Positions 16,679-25,419 of a stretch of DNA of 64,000 nucleotides are shown here, piece by piece. Below the pieces are notes generated by a model that made no database searches, had not been told where the DNA came from, and worked only from the letters and a program-made list of their open reading frames with translations. Both the position numbers and the translations under genes were made by a program. Within the stretch, counting starts at the first letter, position 1, and the number at the start of each line of letters is the position of its first letter. Source of the stretch: Nonomuraea sp. MG754425 (GTDB lineage Bacteria; Actinomycetota; Actinomycetes; Streptosporangiales; Streptosporangiaceae); the NCBI RefSeq assembly GCF_021699195.1, contig NZ_SSXE01000001.1, forward strand, positions 1-64,000. Direction: 5' to 3'.

Positions 16679-19000
16679 CTAGTCGCGGGCGAGCATGGCC
16701 ATGCCTTCGAGGTCGTGGTCGACATAGTGCGCACCGCTGACGTTGACGGTCACCTTCTTGATCATGCCACCTGTGAACGGGAAGGGCGCCATGTAGTCGC
16801 TGCTCACCGGATCGGCGGAGTCGCGTCCCACACACAAGCCCTCACCCGCGAGGGCGAACTTGCCGGGCTGGGTGCGCATCGTGCCTTCCGCGACGGCCTG
16901 GTCTCCGATGAACAGGCGCAGCCTGCCGCGCGCCACCCCTTCAGGTTCTTCGTCTTCCTTGGTGAATTCCACGCCGACGGACAGGGAGCCCGTGGGGAGT
17001 GGCCTGTCGGACACGAAGGACTGCTCGTCGATGCCGAGAAAGTTGTAGCAGTAGTGGAGTGCGCCGTTCTTGATGAACAGGGCGTGCCCGCCGAACCTGG
17101 AGCCCTGCGCGAAGATCACGCCGTCGGGCGAGTCGACCTCCAGTTCGGCATTGATCAAGAAGGAACGGTTACGAATGTTGACGGCTACGCCCTCGGGCAC
17201 ATCGGCGGTGCCGGGGTAGTAGACGTAGGTGTCGCGCGGCTTGGCGGGGAGCGGGCGCTGCAGGGCGAGTTGTTCGCGTGGCGTTCTGTCGTCCAGCGGG
17301 AAGGCGCCGTTGGCGCCGGCCTCGGCGAACCAGAGCTCTACCAGTTGACGTACCTTGTCCGGGTGTTCGGCCGAGAGGTCACGGGTCTCGGCTCGGTCCT
17401 CGGCCACGTGGTAGAGCTCCCATTCGTCGGCCGCGAAGTCACCTCTGCCGCTGAGTGCTCCGTGGCGGGCCACGACTTTCCATCCGTCGTGGTAGAGAGC
17501 CCGGGTACCGAGCATCGCGTAATACTGGGTGGTGCGGGTGCTCGGGTCCTGCGGCGCGCGGAAGCTGTAGACCATGGACGTGCCGTGCATCGGCGACTGG
17601 GTGTGCCCCTTGATCTGCCGGGGCGCCTCGATGCCCACAAGTTCGAGCACGGTGGGCACGATGTCGATCGCATGGTGGTACTGCTCGCGTACCTGGCCGC
17701 CGACGTCTCTCATCCGGCCGGGCCAGCTAATGATCAGCGGGTCGGCGATGCCGCCTTCGAGGGTGTAGCGCTTGAACATCTTGTACGGCGTGTTGAAGGC
17801 CCAGGCCCAGCCCGTCGGGTAGTGGTTGTAGGTGTCCGGTCCGCCGAGCTTGTCGAGCTTGGTGATGTTCTCCGCGGGATCCTCGGGCCAGCCGTTGAAG
17901 AACTTGTTCTCGTTGACCGAACCGTCCGGCGACCCTTCGCCGCTGGCGCCGTTGTCGGAGACGACGACCACGATGGTGTTGTCCAGTTGCCCGGACTGCT
18001 CCAGGTAGTCCAGGAGCCTGCCGATCTGGTGGTCGGTGTAGGCGCAGAAGGCGGCGAACACTTCGGCCATCCTGCAGAACAGGCGGCGTTCGTCCTCGCT
18101 GAGCGAGTCCCACGGCTTGACGTGGTCGCCGGGAGGGATGACGTCGTTCGTGGGCCACGGGTTGATCGGCGAGAGCTGCGTGTCGGCGGGCACGAGCCCG
18201 TGCTCTTTCATCCGGTCGAGGACGATCTCGCGGTAGCGCTCGTAGCCCATGTCGAAGACGCCCTTGTACCGCTCGATCCACTCCTTGGGCGCGTGGTGCG
18301 GAGCGTGGGTGGCGCCGGGTGCGAAGTAGCAGAACCACGGCTTGTCCGGATCGACCTGGCGTACGTCGCGGATGAACTCGATCGCGCGGTCGGCCAGATC
18401 CCTGGACAGGTGGTATCCCTCCTGCGGGGTGTACGGCTGCTGGATGAAGTGCTGGTCATACGTCAGGTCGGGGAACCACTGGTTGGTCTCGCCGCCCAGG
18501 AAGCCGTAGTAGCGCTCGAAGCCCCGGCTCGTCGGCCAGGTCCTGCGCGAACCGGCCATGCTCGACTCGGTCTCCGGCGTGAGGTGCCATTTGCCGATGC
18601 ACAGAGTGGAATAGCCGTGCTCGACCAGGATCTCGGCGAGGGTGCCGTTCTCCGGTGGGATCACCGCGCTGAGGCAGGGAAAGCCGTTGGCGCCCTCCAC
18701 GATGCAGGCCATGCCGTTGCTGTGGGCGTTACGGCCGGTCAGCAGGCTGGAACGGGTCGGTGAGCAGAGCGCGGTGGTGTGCCAGTTATTGAAGCGCAGT
18801 CCCAGATTCGCCAGCCGGGTCATGTTCGGCGTCTTCACCAGGCCGCCGAAAGTGTCCCAGGTCGCGATGCCGGTGTCGTCCCAGACGATGTAGAGCACGT
18901 TGGGCGACCCTTCGCGCGCTCGCGGAGGCAGAAAGGGATCCCAGTCCGGAACGGAGTCGCGGACGTCGAGATTGATCACGCCGTTGAATGTCCGGTTCAC
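16679..19000 (-). CDS. atsA: Arylsulfatase (AtsA-like)
   Basis: A 773-residue type I sulfatase. The formylglycine signature CSPTR…LLTGR places the modified cysteine at residue 79, metal-binding Asp41/Asp42 lie in VWDDTG, and further ligands occur in the SDNGASGEG region. Similarity to M. tuberculosis AtsA (Rv0711) runs end to end, including GKWHLTP, RGFERYYGFLGGETNQW and HYPTGWAWAFNTPYK. No signal peptide is seen. The GTG at 18998-19000 is preferred to GTG 19019-19021 because GGAGG lies five bases before it. It hydrolyses sulfate esters after activation by a formylglycine-generating enzyme, which is not in this window. It neighbours SulP transporters. Confidence 0.93.
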   Translation of the reverse strand: MNRTFNGVINLDVRDSVPDWDPFLPPRAREGSPNVLYIVWDDTGIATWDTFGGLVKTPNMTRLANLGLRFNNWHTTALCSPTRSSLLTGRNAHSNGMACIVEGANGFPCLSAVIPPENGTLAEILVEHGYSTLCIGKWHLTPETESSMAGSRRTWPTSRGFERYYGFLGGETNQWFPDLTYDQHFIQQPYTPQEGYHLSRDLADRAIEFIRDVRQVDPDKPWFCYFAPGATHAPHHAPKEWIERYKGVFDMGYERYREIVLDRMKEHGLVPADTQLSPINPWPTNDVIPPGDHVKPWDSLSEDERRLFCRMAEVFAAFCAYTDHQIGRLLDYLEQSGQLDNTIVVVVSDNGASGEGSPDGSVNENKFFNGWPEDPAENITKLDKLGGPDTYNHYPTGWAWAFNTPYKMFKRYTLEGGIADPLIISWPGRMRDVGGQVREQYHHAIDIVPTVLELVGIEAPRQIKGHTQSPMHGTSMVYSFRAPQDPSTRTTQYYAMLGTRALYHDGWKVVARHGALSGRGDFAADEWELYHVAEDRAETRDLSAEHPDKVRQLVELWFAEAGANGAFPLDDRTPREQLALQRPLPAKPRDTYVYYPGTADVPEGVAVNIRNRSFLINAELEVDSPDGVIFAQGSRFGGHALFIKNGALHYCYNFLGIDEQSFVSDRPLPTGSLSVGVEFTKEDEEPEGVARGRLRLFIGDQAVAEGTMRTQPGKFALAGEGLCVGRDSADPVSSDYMAPFPFTGGMIKKVTVNVSGAHYVDHDLEGMAMLARD

Positions 19001-19181
19001 GCTTTCCTCCGTATCCGCCACCTCACCACTCGCATGCCCGCGGCTCGTTCGAGCGCAGCGCGGCGTTTGCTCAACGAATGTCCAAGCCGGGGACTCTGGT
19101 CGCTGATCTGGAAGGTGGCGGTTCCTCGCTGGTCGCCGGGGGCTGGGACGGGTCTGTAGGGGGTGGAGAACGCGTGCGGCC

Positions 19182-19856
19182 TCAGCCGAGCAGGATGCGG
19201 AGGCCCTTGGCGAGGAACAGCACGCCGAAGACGAGGATCAGGAGCAGACTGAGGGCGCCGTTGTGCCGGATCAGCCAGCCGCGCATCCGCTGGAGTCGCT
19301 GCTCGCCGCCGCTGGTGAGCGCGGTGGCGTAGGGGGTGAGCACGCCGATGCTGCCGATGACGACGAACAGCGCCGCCAGGATGAGCTGCGGGCCGAACGG
19401 CAGGGGTTCCTGGGAGGCGGCGAGCGCGCCGCCGGCCAGGGAGGCGAGGTTGACCGGGTTGGCCACGATGAGCAGGGCGGCCACGCCGATGATCTTGGGT
19501 GTGGTCATGGTGTCCATGGCGGCGATCCAGCGGGGCACCTGGGGCGCTTCGCCTCGTCTGCGGCGAGTGGCCCTGCTGGTGCCGACGACGGCCATCACAA
19601 GCAGGAGCATGCCGATGACCAGGCTGGTCCAGCCGAGCCAGGAGGACCTGGCGTGGCCGGTGAGGCCGATGGCGCCCAGCAGCGCGATGAGGGCCAGCAG
19701 CACCACCCAGCTCATGACCAGCCAGGTGACCTCGAACAGCAGCGCCTTGGCACGGCCGTTCGCGCTGATCAGCAGGGCGATGACGGCCACCACCGGGAAC
19801 GGCGAGACGATCAGCCCGAGGGTGTAGGGCAACATGTCGGCGAACGCCTTACCCAT
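19182..19856 (-). CDS. GAP/Sap family membrane protein (second copy)
   Basis: A 224-residue protein with about six membrane helices (from residue 6 on). It belongs to the GAP (Sap, sulfolipid-1-addressing protein) family; the pattern SPFPVVAVIALLIS, then a conserved VANPVNLASLAGGA centre and a C-terminal helix is typical. Mycobacterial members are needed for export or surface display of glycolipids. The ATG at 19854-19856 has GGAGAG upstream and lies inside the end of the SulP gene (8-base overlap). It is the last gene of the GAP-SulP-GAP operon. Cargo unknown. Confidence 0.78.
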   Translation of the reverse strand: MGKAFADMLPYTLGLIVSPFPVVAVIALLISANGRAKALLFEVTWLVMSWVVLLALIALLGAIGLTGHARSSWLGWTSLVIGMLLLVMAVVGTSRATRRRRGEAPQVPRWIAAMDTMTTPKIIGVAALLIVANPVNLASLAGGALAASQEPLPFGPQLILAALFVVIGSIGVLTPYATALTSGGEQRLQRMRGWLIRHNGALSLLLILVFGVLFLAKGLRILLG

Positions 19857-21468
19857 GATCACTCTCCCGGAAGGCGGCCGCTGCGGCCTCGTTGGAGTCG
19901 TAGTAGGTGAGCTCGGTCAGGCCGTAGTGGGTCAGCAGGTGGCGCAGGCCGGTGGTGGCGCGGGAGACGGCGAAGGTGATGTCGCGTTCGCGCAGCGTGT
20001 CGGCGGTTTCGTGGAGGGCCTGGGCGCCGGTGGTGTCGACGTCGGTGATGGCCTCGGCGTCCAGGATGATCCACCGGGCGTCCCGGTCGGCCAGGCGGGT
20101 GATCTCGGATTTGAAGGTGTCGGCGTTGGCGAAGAAGAGCTGGCTCTCGAAACGGTAGACGGCGAGCGCGCCTTCGGTGGCGCCCCGGACGTAGCGGCCG
20201 TGCTCCCCGGGGCGCAGGGTGGCGGTGCTGGGACGGGAGGCACGCCGAACGACGTCGACGGCCGACAGCAGGAAGGCGATGATGACGGCGGTGAGCGAGC
20301 CGAGCACGGGGACGCCGAGCAGGCACACCGCGGCGATCCCGAACTCGGAGCGGCGTAGCCGCCACAGCTCGGCCAGCTTGCGTACGTCGATGAGCCGGAC
20401 GACGGCGACGGCCACGATGCCGGCCAGGGCGGCGTTGGGCAGGTAGGCGAGCACGCCGGAGAAGAAGGCGACCAGGACGGCGACCACGATCGCGCAGACG
20501 GCGCTGGGGATCTGGGAACGGGAGCCGGTGGCGTCCATGGCGGCGGTGCGCGAGGCGCTGGAGCCGATGGTCATCGACTGGGTGAGTCCGGCGGCGATGT
20601 TGGCCAGGCCGAAGGCGCGCAGCTCCTGGTTGGCGTCCAGGCTGTAGCTGTGCTGTTCGGCGTAGCGGCGGGCGGTGAGCAGGCCGTCGGCCAGGGTGAC
20701 CGCGCAGATGGCGATGGCGCCGGGGATGAGCGCGGCCCACTGGCCGAGCGTGATCGACGGCCAGTGCGGGATCGGCAGCCCTGACGGGACGTGGCCGAGG
20801 ACCGAGACGCCGTGCCGGTCGAGCCCGGCCCAGGCCACTGCCGCGGTGGCGGCGACCAGCGCGATGAGCGGACCCGGCAGCGCCGGGGCGAACCTGCGCA
20901 ATGCGACGATCACCAGCATGGTCGCGACGCCGACGACGATGCTCCACGGGTGTGCCTGCGGGAGCCTGGTGATGATCTCCCACAGTTCGGGGAAGAACCG
21001 CTCGGCGGTGGTGTGGATGCCGAGGATCTTCTCGACCTGGCTGGTGAGGATCTCGACGGCCAGTCCGGCGATGAAGCCGACCAGGACCGGCTCGGACAGG
21101 AAGTTCGCCAGGAAGCCCAGCTTGAAGGCATAGAAGAGCAGGAACACGACCGCGCAGACGAGCGCCTGGGCGTAGGCCAGTTCGACGTACTGCGGGCTGC
21201 CGGGGCGGGCGACGATCGCGATGAGCAGGGAGGCGATGAGCGCGGCGATGGGTGCGTCGGGGCTGGCGACGAGCTGGCGGGAGGAGCAGGTCAGGGCGAA
21301 CACCAGCATCGGCACGATCGCCGTGTACAGGCCGACGATCGGCGGCAGCCCGGCGATCTGCGCGTAGCCGATGTTGAGCGGGACGGCCAGCGCGGCCAGC
21401 GTGACCCCGGCGGTGATCTCCCGGGGCCAGTGCAGCGGGCCCCGCATGCCCGCGGCGAACCACGTCAT
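19849..21468 (-). CDS. SulP family anion transporter with STAS domain
   Basis: A 539-residue permease with a SulP transmembrane core (about residues 15-400: GYAQIAGLPPIVGLYTAIVP, the SulP signature near the first helices) and a C-terminal STAS domain (about 420-535: VYRFESQLFFANADTF, DAEAITDVDTTGAQAL). SulP proteins carry sulfate, bicarbonate or other anions with protons or Na+. The start ATG at 21466-21468 overlaps the upstream GAP gene in an ATGA junction, and the stop overlaps the downstream GAP gene. Its position near an arylsulfatase favours sulfate as substrate, an inference only. Confidence 0.9.
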   Translation of the reverse strand: MTWFAAGMRGPLHWPREITAGVTLAALAVPLNIGYAQIAGLPPIVGLYTAIVPMLVFALTCSSRQLVASPDAPIAALIASLLIAIVARPGSPQYVELAYAQALVCAVVFLLFYAFKLGFLANFLSEPVLVGFIAGLAVEILTSQVEKILGIHTTAERFFPELWEIITRLPQAHPWSIVVGVATMLVIVALRRFAPALPGPLIALVAATAAVAWAGLDRHGVSVLGHVPSGLPIPHWPSITLGQWAALIPGAIAICAVTLADGLLTARRYAEQHSYSLDANQELRAFGLANIAAGLTQSMTIGSSASRTAAMDATGSRSQIPSAVCAIVVAVLVAFFSGVLAYLPNAALAGIVAVAVVRLIDVRKLAELWRLRRSEFGIAAVCLLGVPVLGSLTAVIIAFLLSAVDVVRRASRPSTATLRPGEHGRYVRGATEGALAVYRFESQLFFANADTFKSEITRLADRDARWIILDAEAITDVDTTGAQALHETADTLRERDITFAVSRATTGLRHLLTHYGLTELTYYDSNEAAAAAFRESDHG

Positions 21469-22124
21469 GGCAGCAACCCGCCCAACCCCTTGCCGCTCAG
21501 CACCACGCCGATGACCAGCAGCAGCACGAACATCACTGTCGCGTTGTTCCGCTCCAGCCAGTTCCTGAGCCGATCCAGCGGTGCCCGCATCCGGTCGGCG
21601 GCGACCGCGTAGACGATGACCGGGACGGCGATGCCGCAGGCCGCCAGCACCGTGAAAACGACGAGCAGCAGGATCTCGTGGGCTGCTCCTTGAGCGATGG
21701 TGACACCGGCCGCCGCGCACATCATCAGGTTCTTCGGGTTGACCCCCGACAGGGCGATACCGAGCCCGGCCGCCTTGACCGGAGTGAGCTTGTCGATCGC
21801 CTTCATCCAGCCGGGCAACCCGGGCTGTTCGCGGGACCTCCACTGCTTGACGGCCAAACCCAGCATGAGCAGGCCGAGCACCAGCTTGACCCACGACACC
21901 GCCGCCGACGGTTCCCCCGGACTCGCCGACAACCCGATCGTGCGGGTCAGCACGACGACGACGGCGGTCGCACCCACGATCCCGACCACCCAGCCGACCA
22001 GGAACCCCATGCTCAGGCCACTCGCCCGTGGCCCCAGCAGCATCAGGATCACCGCCATGATCGGGACCGGGCTGATCGACACAGCCAGGGCGAGCGGCAG
22101 CAACTCCCCCAGCACCGCACCCAT
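21465..22124 (-). CDS. GAP/Sap family membrane protein (first copy)
   Basis: A 219-residue polytopic protein (about six helices) of the same GAP family as the gene at 19182. It shows ISPVPIMAVILMLLGP near the N-terminus and GVNPKNLMMCAAAG at the centre. The ATG at 22122-22124 has a strong GGGGGAGG site. The open frame continues far upstream antisense to the second SulP gene and is not used. First gene of the GAP-SulP-GAP operon and divergent from the other SulP gene, leaving a 117-bp promoter region. The two GAP copies are clearly different in sequence, so they are not a recent tandem duplication. Confidence 0.8.
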   Translation of the reverse strand: MGAVLGELLPLALAVSISPVPIMAVILMLLGPRASGLSMGFLVGWVVGIVGATAVVVVLTRTIGLSASPGEPSAAVSWVKLVLGLLMLGLAVKQWRSREQPGLPGWMKAIDKLTPVKAAGLGIALSGVNPKNLMMCAAAGVTIAQGAAHEILLLVVFTVLAACGIAVPVIVYAVAADRMRAPLDRLRNWLERNNATVMFVLLLVIGVVLSGKGLGGLLP

Positions 22125-22241
22125 ACGCCTCCCCCAGTGCGGCTGGCCTACCCCCTTTGAGCAGGAATGATGCTCTCCCAGACTTTCCCTTGCCCGAGCA
22201 TTGGCTACGAACCAGGAGAGTCCGCCGAGGGGAGCACGCGG

Positions 22242-23999
22242 GTGAACTGGTCCGCCGTACCCGGATGGACGGAACTGCACGGATATCGTCGCGCCTGGCT
22301 GCGCCCGGATCTGCTCGCGGCGCTGTCCCTGTGGGCGGTGCTGGTGCCGCAGGCGTTCGCCTACGCGCAGCTCGCCGGGCTGCCCGCGGCGACCGGTCTG
22401 TACACGGCGCTCGGCGCCATCATCGGGTACGCGCTCTTCGGCGGGACCCGCTGGCTGAACGTCGGCCCCGAATCGTCGGTCGCCATCGTGGTCGCCAGCG
22501 CCCTGGCCGCCGTCCCCGGCCGGGACCACCCCGTCGTGGCAGCCCAACTGGCCCTGCTGATCGCCGTCTTCCTGATGATCGGGTACGTGGTCCACGCCGG
22601 CGTGCTGATGCGTCTGCTGTCCACTCCCGTCCTGACCGGCTACCTGGCGGGCTCCGGCGTGGTGATCATCGCCAGCCAGTTGGGCAAGGTGACCGGCATC
22701 AAGACGAGCGGCACGCCCCTGGCCAAGGCCCTCGCCGTACTGCGTGGCCTTGCGGACCTGAATCTGTGGGCGCTCGGCTGCGCGATCCTCACCGCCGCGG
22801 CCGTGCTGCTGCTCGGCCACTACGCCAAGCGCCTGCCCGGTCCGCTCATCGCCCTGGTCGTGGCGACCACGGTCGTCGCGCTGGGCGGGCTCGCCGACCG
22901 GCTCGACGTCCTCGGACCCGCCGAAGGCGGGCTGCCCGTGCCGAAACTGCCCTGGACCAGCCTCGCCGACCCCCTGGCCAGCACGATGCACCTGATCGGC
23001 CCCGCGTTGAGCATCGCCCTGCTGGTATACGCCGGCAGCGTACTCACCGCCCGTTCCCTGACCGCCAAGGAAGGCAAGGACACCGACCCACAGCAGGAGT
23101 TCCTCGGCCTGGCCGCCGCCAACGCCGGATCGGCGCTGCTCGGCGGCTTCCCCGCCAACGGCAGCGACTCGCGCAGCGCCCTGCTGGCCGGATCGGGCGC
23201 ACGCACCCGGCTGGCCGGGCTGGGCGCGGCGGCGGCCGTGGTGGTCACCCTGCTGGTGCTGATGCCGCTGATCCGGGACCTGCCCCAGGCCGCGCTCGGC
23301 GCGGTCATCATCATCACCGCCACCCGGCTGATCGACCTGCCGGCCTTCCGCAGGCTCTGGCGAATCCGCCGCACCGACTTCGTGCTCGCCGCCGTCACCG
23401 CTCTCGGTGTGCTCACCTTCGGCGTGCTCGAAGGCATCGTCGTCGGCGTGACCGTCTCCCTGCTGGAGGTCCTGCGCCGGGCGGTGTTGCCCTACACCGC
23501 GGTCCTCGGCCGCACCGGCGAGGCGCAAGCCTACCGCGACGTCGTCAACTACCGCGACGCCGAAACCCTGCCCGGGCTGGTCGTCTACCGCTTCGACGCG
23601 CCGCTGTACTTCGCCAACGCCGACGTGCTGCGCACCGAACTGCTCCGCTTGATCACCGACGCCGAGCCGCCCGTGCGGCAGATCGTCCTGGACGCCGAAG
23701 CCGTTTACGACATGGACACCACCGGAGCCGAGGTGTTGCACCGCGTTGTCGACGACTGCGACCGTGCCGGCGTGGGCATGGCGCTGGCCCGTACCCGGAC
23801 TCCGGTGCGGGCGCTCCTGCGTGGCACCGGTCTGGACCAGCGGGTCCGGCTCTACCACCGGGTGGCCGACGCGGTCGCCGCCTACCGCGCCGACCACCCC
23901 GACCTTCGGCCGCGGGTACGGCCGACACGTCCGCACCGCCGGGGTCTCCTCGGCCGGCTGCGCACCCTGCTGACCCGGCCACGATCGGGCTCCTCGTAA
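22242..23999 (+). CDS. SulP family anion transporter with STAS domain (second)
   Basis: A 585-residue permease: SulP core (about 20-420; FAYAQLAGLPAATGLYTALG) and STAS domain (about 440-550; VVYRFDAPLYFANADV, DAEAVYDMDTTGAEVL), then a basic C-terminal tail rich in Arg. It is divergent from the GAP-SulP-GAP operon and only moderately similar to the first SulP. The GTG at 22242 is chosen because GGGGAG precedes it and homologous proteins begin near this VPGWTELHGYRRAWLRPDLL segment. An ATG at 22167 would add 25 residues. Probable anion uptake; sulfate is inferred from the context. Confidence 0.88.
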   Translation: MNWSAVPGWTELHGYRRAWLRPDLLAALSLWAVLVPQAFAYAQLAGLPAATGLYTALGAIIGYALFGGTRWLNVGPESSVAIVVASALAAVPGRDHPVVAAQLALLIAVFLMIGYVVHAGVLMRLLSTPVLTGYLAGSGVVIIASQLGKVTGIKTSGTPLAKALAVLRGLADLNLWALGCAILTAAAVLLLGHYAKRLPGPLIALVVATTVVALGGLADRLDVLGPAEGGLPVPKLPWTSLADPLASTMHLIGPALSIALLVYAGSVLTARSLTAKEGKDTDPQQEFLGLAAANAGSALLGGFPANGSDSRSALLAGSGARTRLAGLGAAAAVVVTLLVLMPLIRDLPQAALGAVIIITATRLIDLPAFRRLWRIRRTDFVLAAVTALGVLTFGVLEGIVVGVTVSLLEVLRRAVLPYTAVLGRTGEAQAYRDVVNYRDAETLPGLVVYRFDAPLYFANADVLRTELLRLITDAEPPVRQIVLDAEAVYDMDTTGAEVLHRVVDDCDRAGVGMALARTRTPVRALLRGTGLDQRVRLYHRVADAVAAYRADHPDLRPRVRPTRPHRRGLLGRLRTLLTRPRSGSS

Positions 24000-24083
24000 C
24001 CGTCACAACCACTCGCCCGGCATGTGCCCTCTTTTGAGGCTTTCGTTGCCCTCATCGAAAGTGGCGGCGGGCATGACCGTCCC

Positions 24084-24400
24084 ATGGCTGATCTCCCCTT
24101 TCACGACACGGCTGACTTCGACAACGCCGAGCGCGGGTTCATCGCGAAGCTGGCGGGCCGTCGGCGGGGAAGTCCGACACTGCTTCGCCTGACGTGTTCA
24201 AGGCGCTCACCGCGGGGCAGCTCTTCGACTCGCTCGTGATCCGCGTCAACGGCCCCAACGCCTGGAACGAGCACTTCGCCACCGACTGGCACCTCACCGA
24301 CCCGGACGAACACCACCGCACCACCCTGTCCAACGGTGCCCTGATCCACCAGACCTCACCATCCGGCAACAGCGCCGACCTGACGCTCCGGCTCACCGTC
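24084..24400 (+). pseudogene. Alkylsulfatase (SDS-hydrolase type) remnant
   Basis: From ATG 24084 one frame gives ADLPFHDTADFDNAERGFIA, the typical N-terminus of linear alkylsulfatases. After about 35 codons the frame changes, and from 24191 it reads DVFKALTAGQLFDSLVIRVN then WHLTDPDEHHRTTLSNGAL, which belongs to the C-terminal SCP2-like sterol-carrier domain. The whole metallo-beta-lactamase catalytic domain is missing, so the gene has suffered a large internal deletion. A second lost sulfate-ester hydrolase beside arylsulfatase and SulP genes supports a sulfur-scavenging theme. Confidence 0.7.
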
Positions 24401-24606
24401 CATGCACAACCTCACCGCCAACCCCGGCGGGGTCCTGCCGGGTGTGGCGCCCATCTACGCCGGCGTCGGCGATGTCCTCATTCGCGCAAACTCCCGACCA
24501 TCACCACTCTGGGGGTTCAGCAGTTCTACGTGTCTATCGCCACAGCAACCGAAACCTTTCACGCTATGTGACGATCTTTTCGCTCATTGCGACTAGCGTG
24601 TCCCCT
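24401..24606. other. Unassigned stretch between fossil fragments
   Basis: Short forward frames run through here (one beginning MHNLTANPGGVLPG), but none has a clear ribosome-binding site or recognisable domain. It is best read as debris between the alkylsulfatase and TetR remnants. Confidence 0.4.
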
Positions 24607-24977
24607 ATGTCAGGATCCAGCCGCACCGGTGGCTCCCAGCCTCAGGAACAAGAACGCATCGTCGAGACAGCTACTCGGCTGTTCGCGTCTCTCGGCTACG
24701 ACGCGACCCCGCTGCCGCCGATGTCACCGGGATGGAGGCACGGTTCCTCAAACCCGTGCTCGACCGGGTCACCGACGAGCTACAGGACCTCGTCGCCCCC
24801 AACGTCGCCCTCGATGGGGCGTTGTGGAGCCTGATCTGGTGCATTCGCGGCTTCGTCGTCGGCGGGGTGCTCGCGCCGGACGGCCAGATCAGGGGGCCGC
24901 GCAACGCCGGAGCCCTCCGGCAGTTCCGCACGCACCTGCACCTGCTCGTCGATCGCATGTTCGTGCCGAGCGGCTGA
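24607..24977 (+). pseudogene. TetR-family regulator remnant
   Basis: From ATG 24607 the frame reads …QERIVETATRLFASLGYDAT, the first helices of a TetR DNA-binding domain. It then loses frame near 24705. A second frame (ADVTGMEARFLKPVLDRVTD … LLVDRMFVPSG, TGA at 24975-24977) supplies a TetR C-terminal domain. The recognition helix is missing between them. A deletion plus frameshift has destroyed the gene. Confidence 0.65.
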
Positions 24978-25015
24978 CGGCGGCACCGGGGCCCGCCTCC
25001 ATCGCCCGCCTCCGT

Positions 25016-25267
25016 CGCCCGGTCGCCGAGATCGCCCGGCTCAGGGCCGAGGACGGCGGTCCGATGGACATCGGCGGCGCTACGCTCGCCGGGGCGGCCA
25101 TGCGGGCCGGGCTGATCGACGAGTACGCGCTGGTCACCGCGCCGGTCCTGGTGGGCGGCGGCACGCCGTTCTTCACCGCGCTGGACAACTGGGTGAACCT
25201 GAAGCTGGTCGAGACGCGGACATTTCCCGGCGGCGTGATGCTGACCCGATACGAGACGAGGCGATGA
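25016..25267 (+). pseudogene. 5'-truncated dihydrofolate-reductase-family (RibD C-terminal) gene
   Basis: The frame encodes EIARLRAEDGG then IGGATLAGAAMRAGLIDEYA and VTAPVLVGGGTPFF, ending RYETRR*. This is the C-terminal half of RibD-C type reductases, containing the GGA cofactor loop. The N-terminal half is absent; the sequence upstream belongs to the TetR remnant. An ATG at 25063 could give a 67-residue product, but a functional reductase is not possible. Confidence 0.7.
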
Positions 25268-25292
25268 GCACGGGCCACATGCTCGGCTCGTA

Positions 25293-25319
25293 AGGCCAGG
25301 TCGAAGTCCTTCCTGGCCT
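25293..25319. terminator. Hairpin after the reductase fragment
   Basis: AGGCCAGG (25293-25300) and CCTGGCCT (25312-25319) form an 8-bp stem with an 11-base loop, 25 bases beyond the fragment's stop. It may be the surviving terminator of the truncated gene. Confidence 0.5.
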
Positions 25320-25419
25320 GCTCATCATGACCCTCGACGATGAGGGAAGCTTTTCCCGTCCCTTCCTTGCGTTCCGAGTGAGTTGTTGACCGACTCGCCG
25401 AAGATGCGGACTTGTCTGA

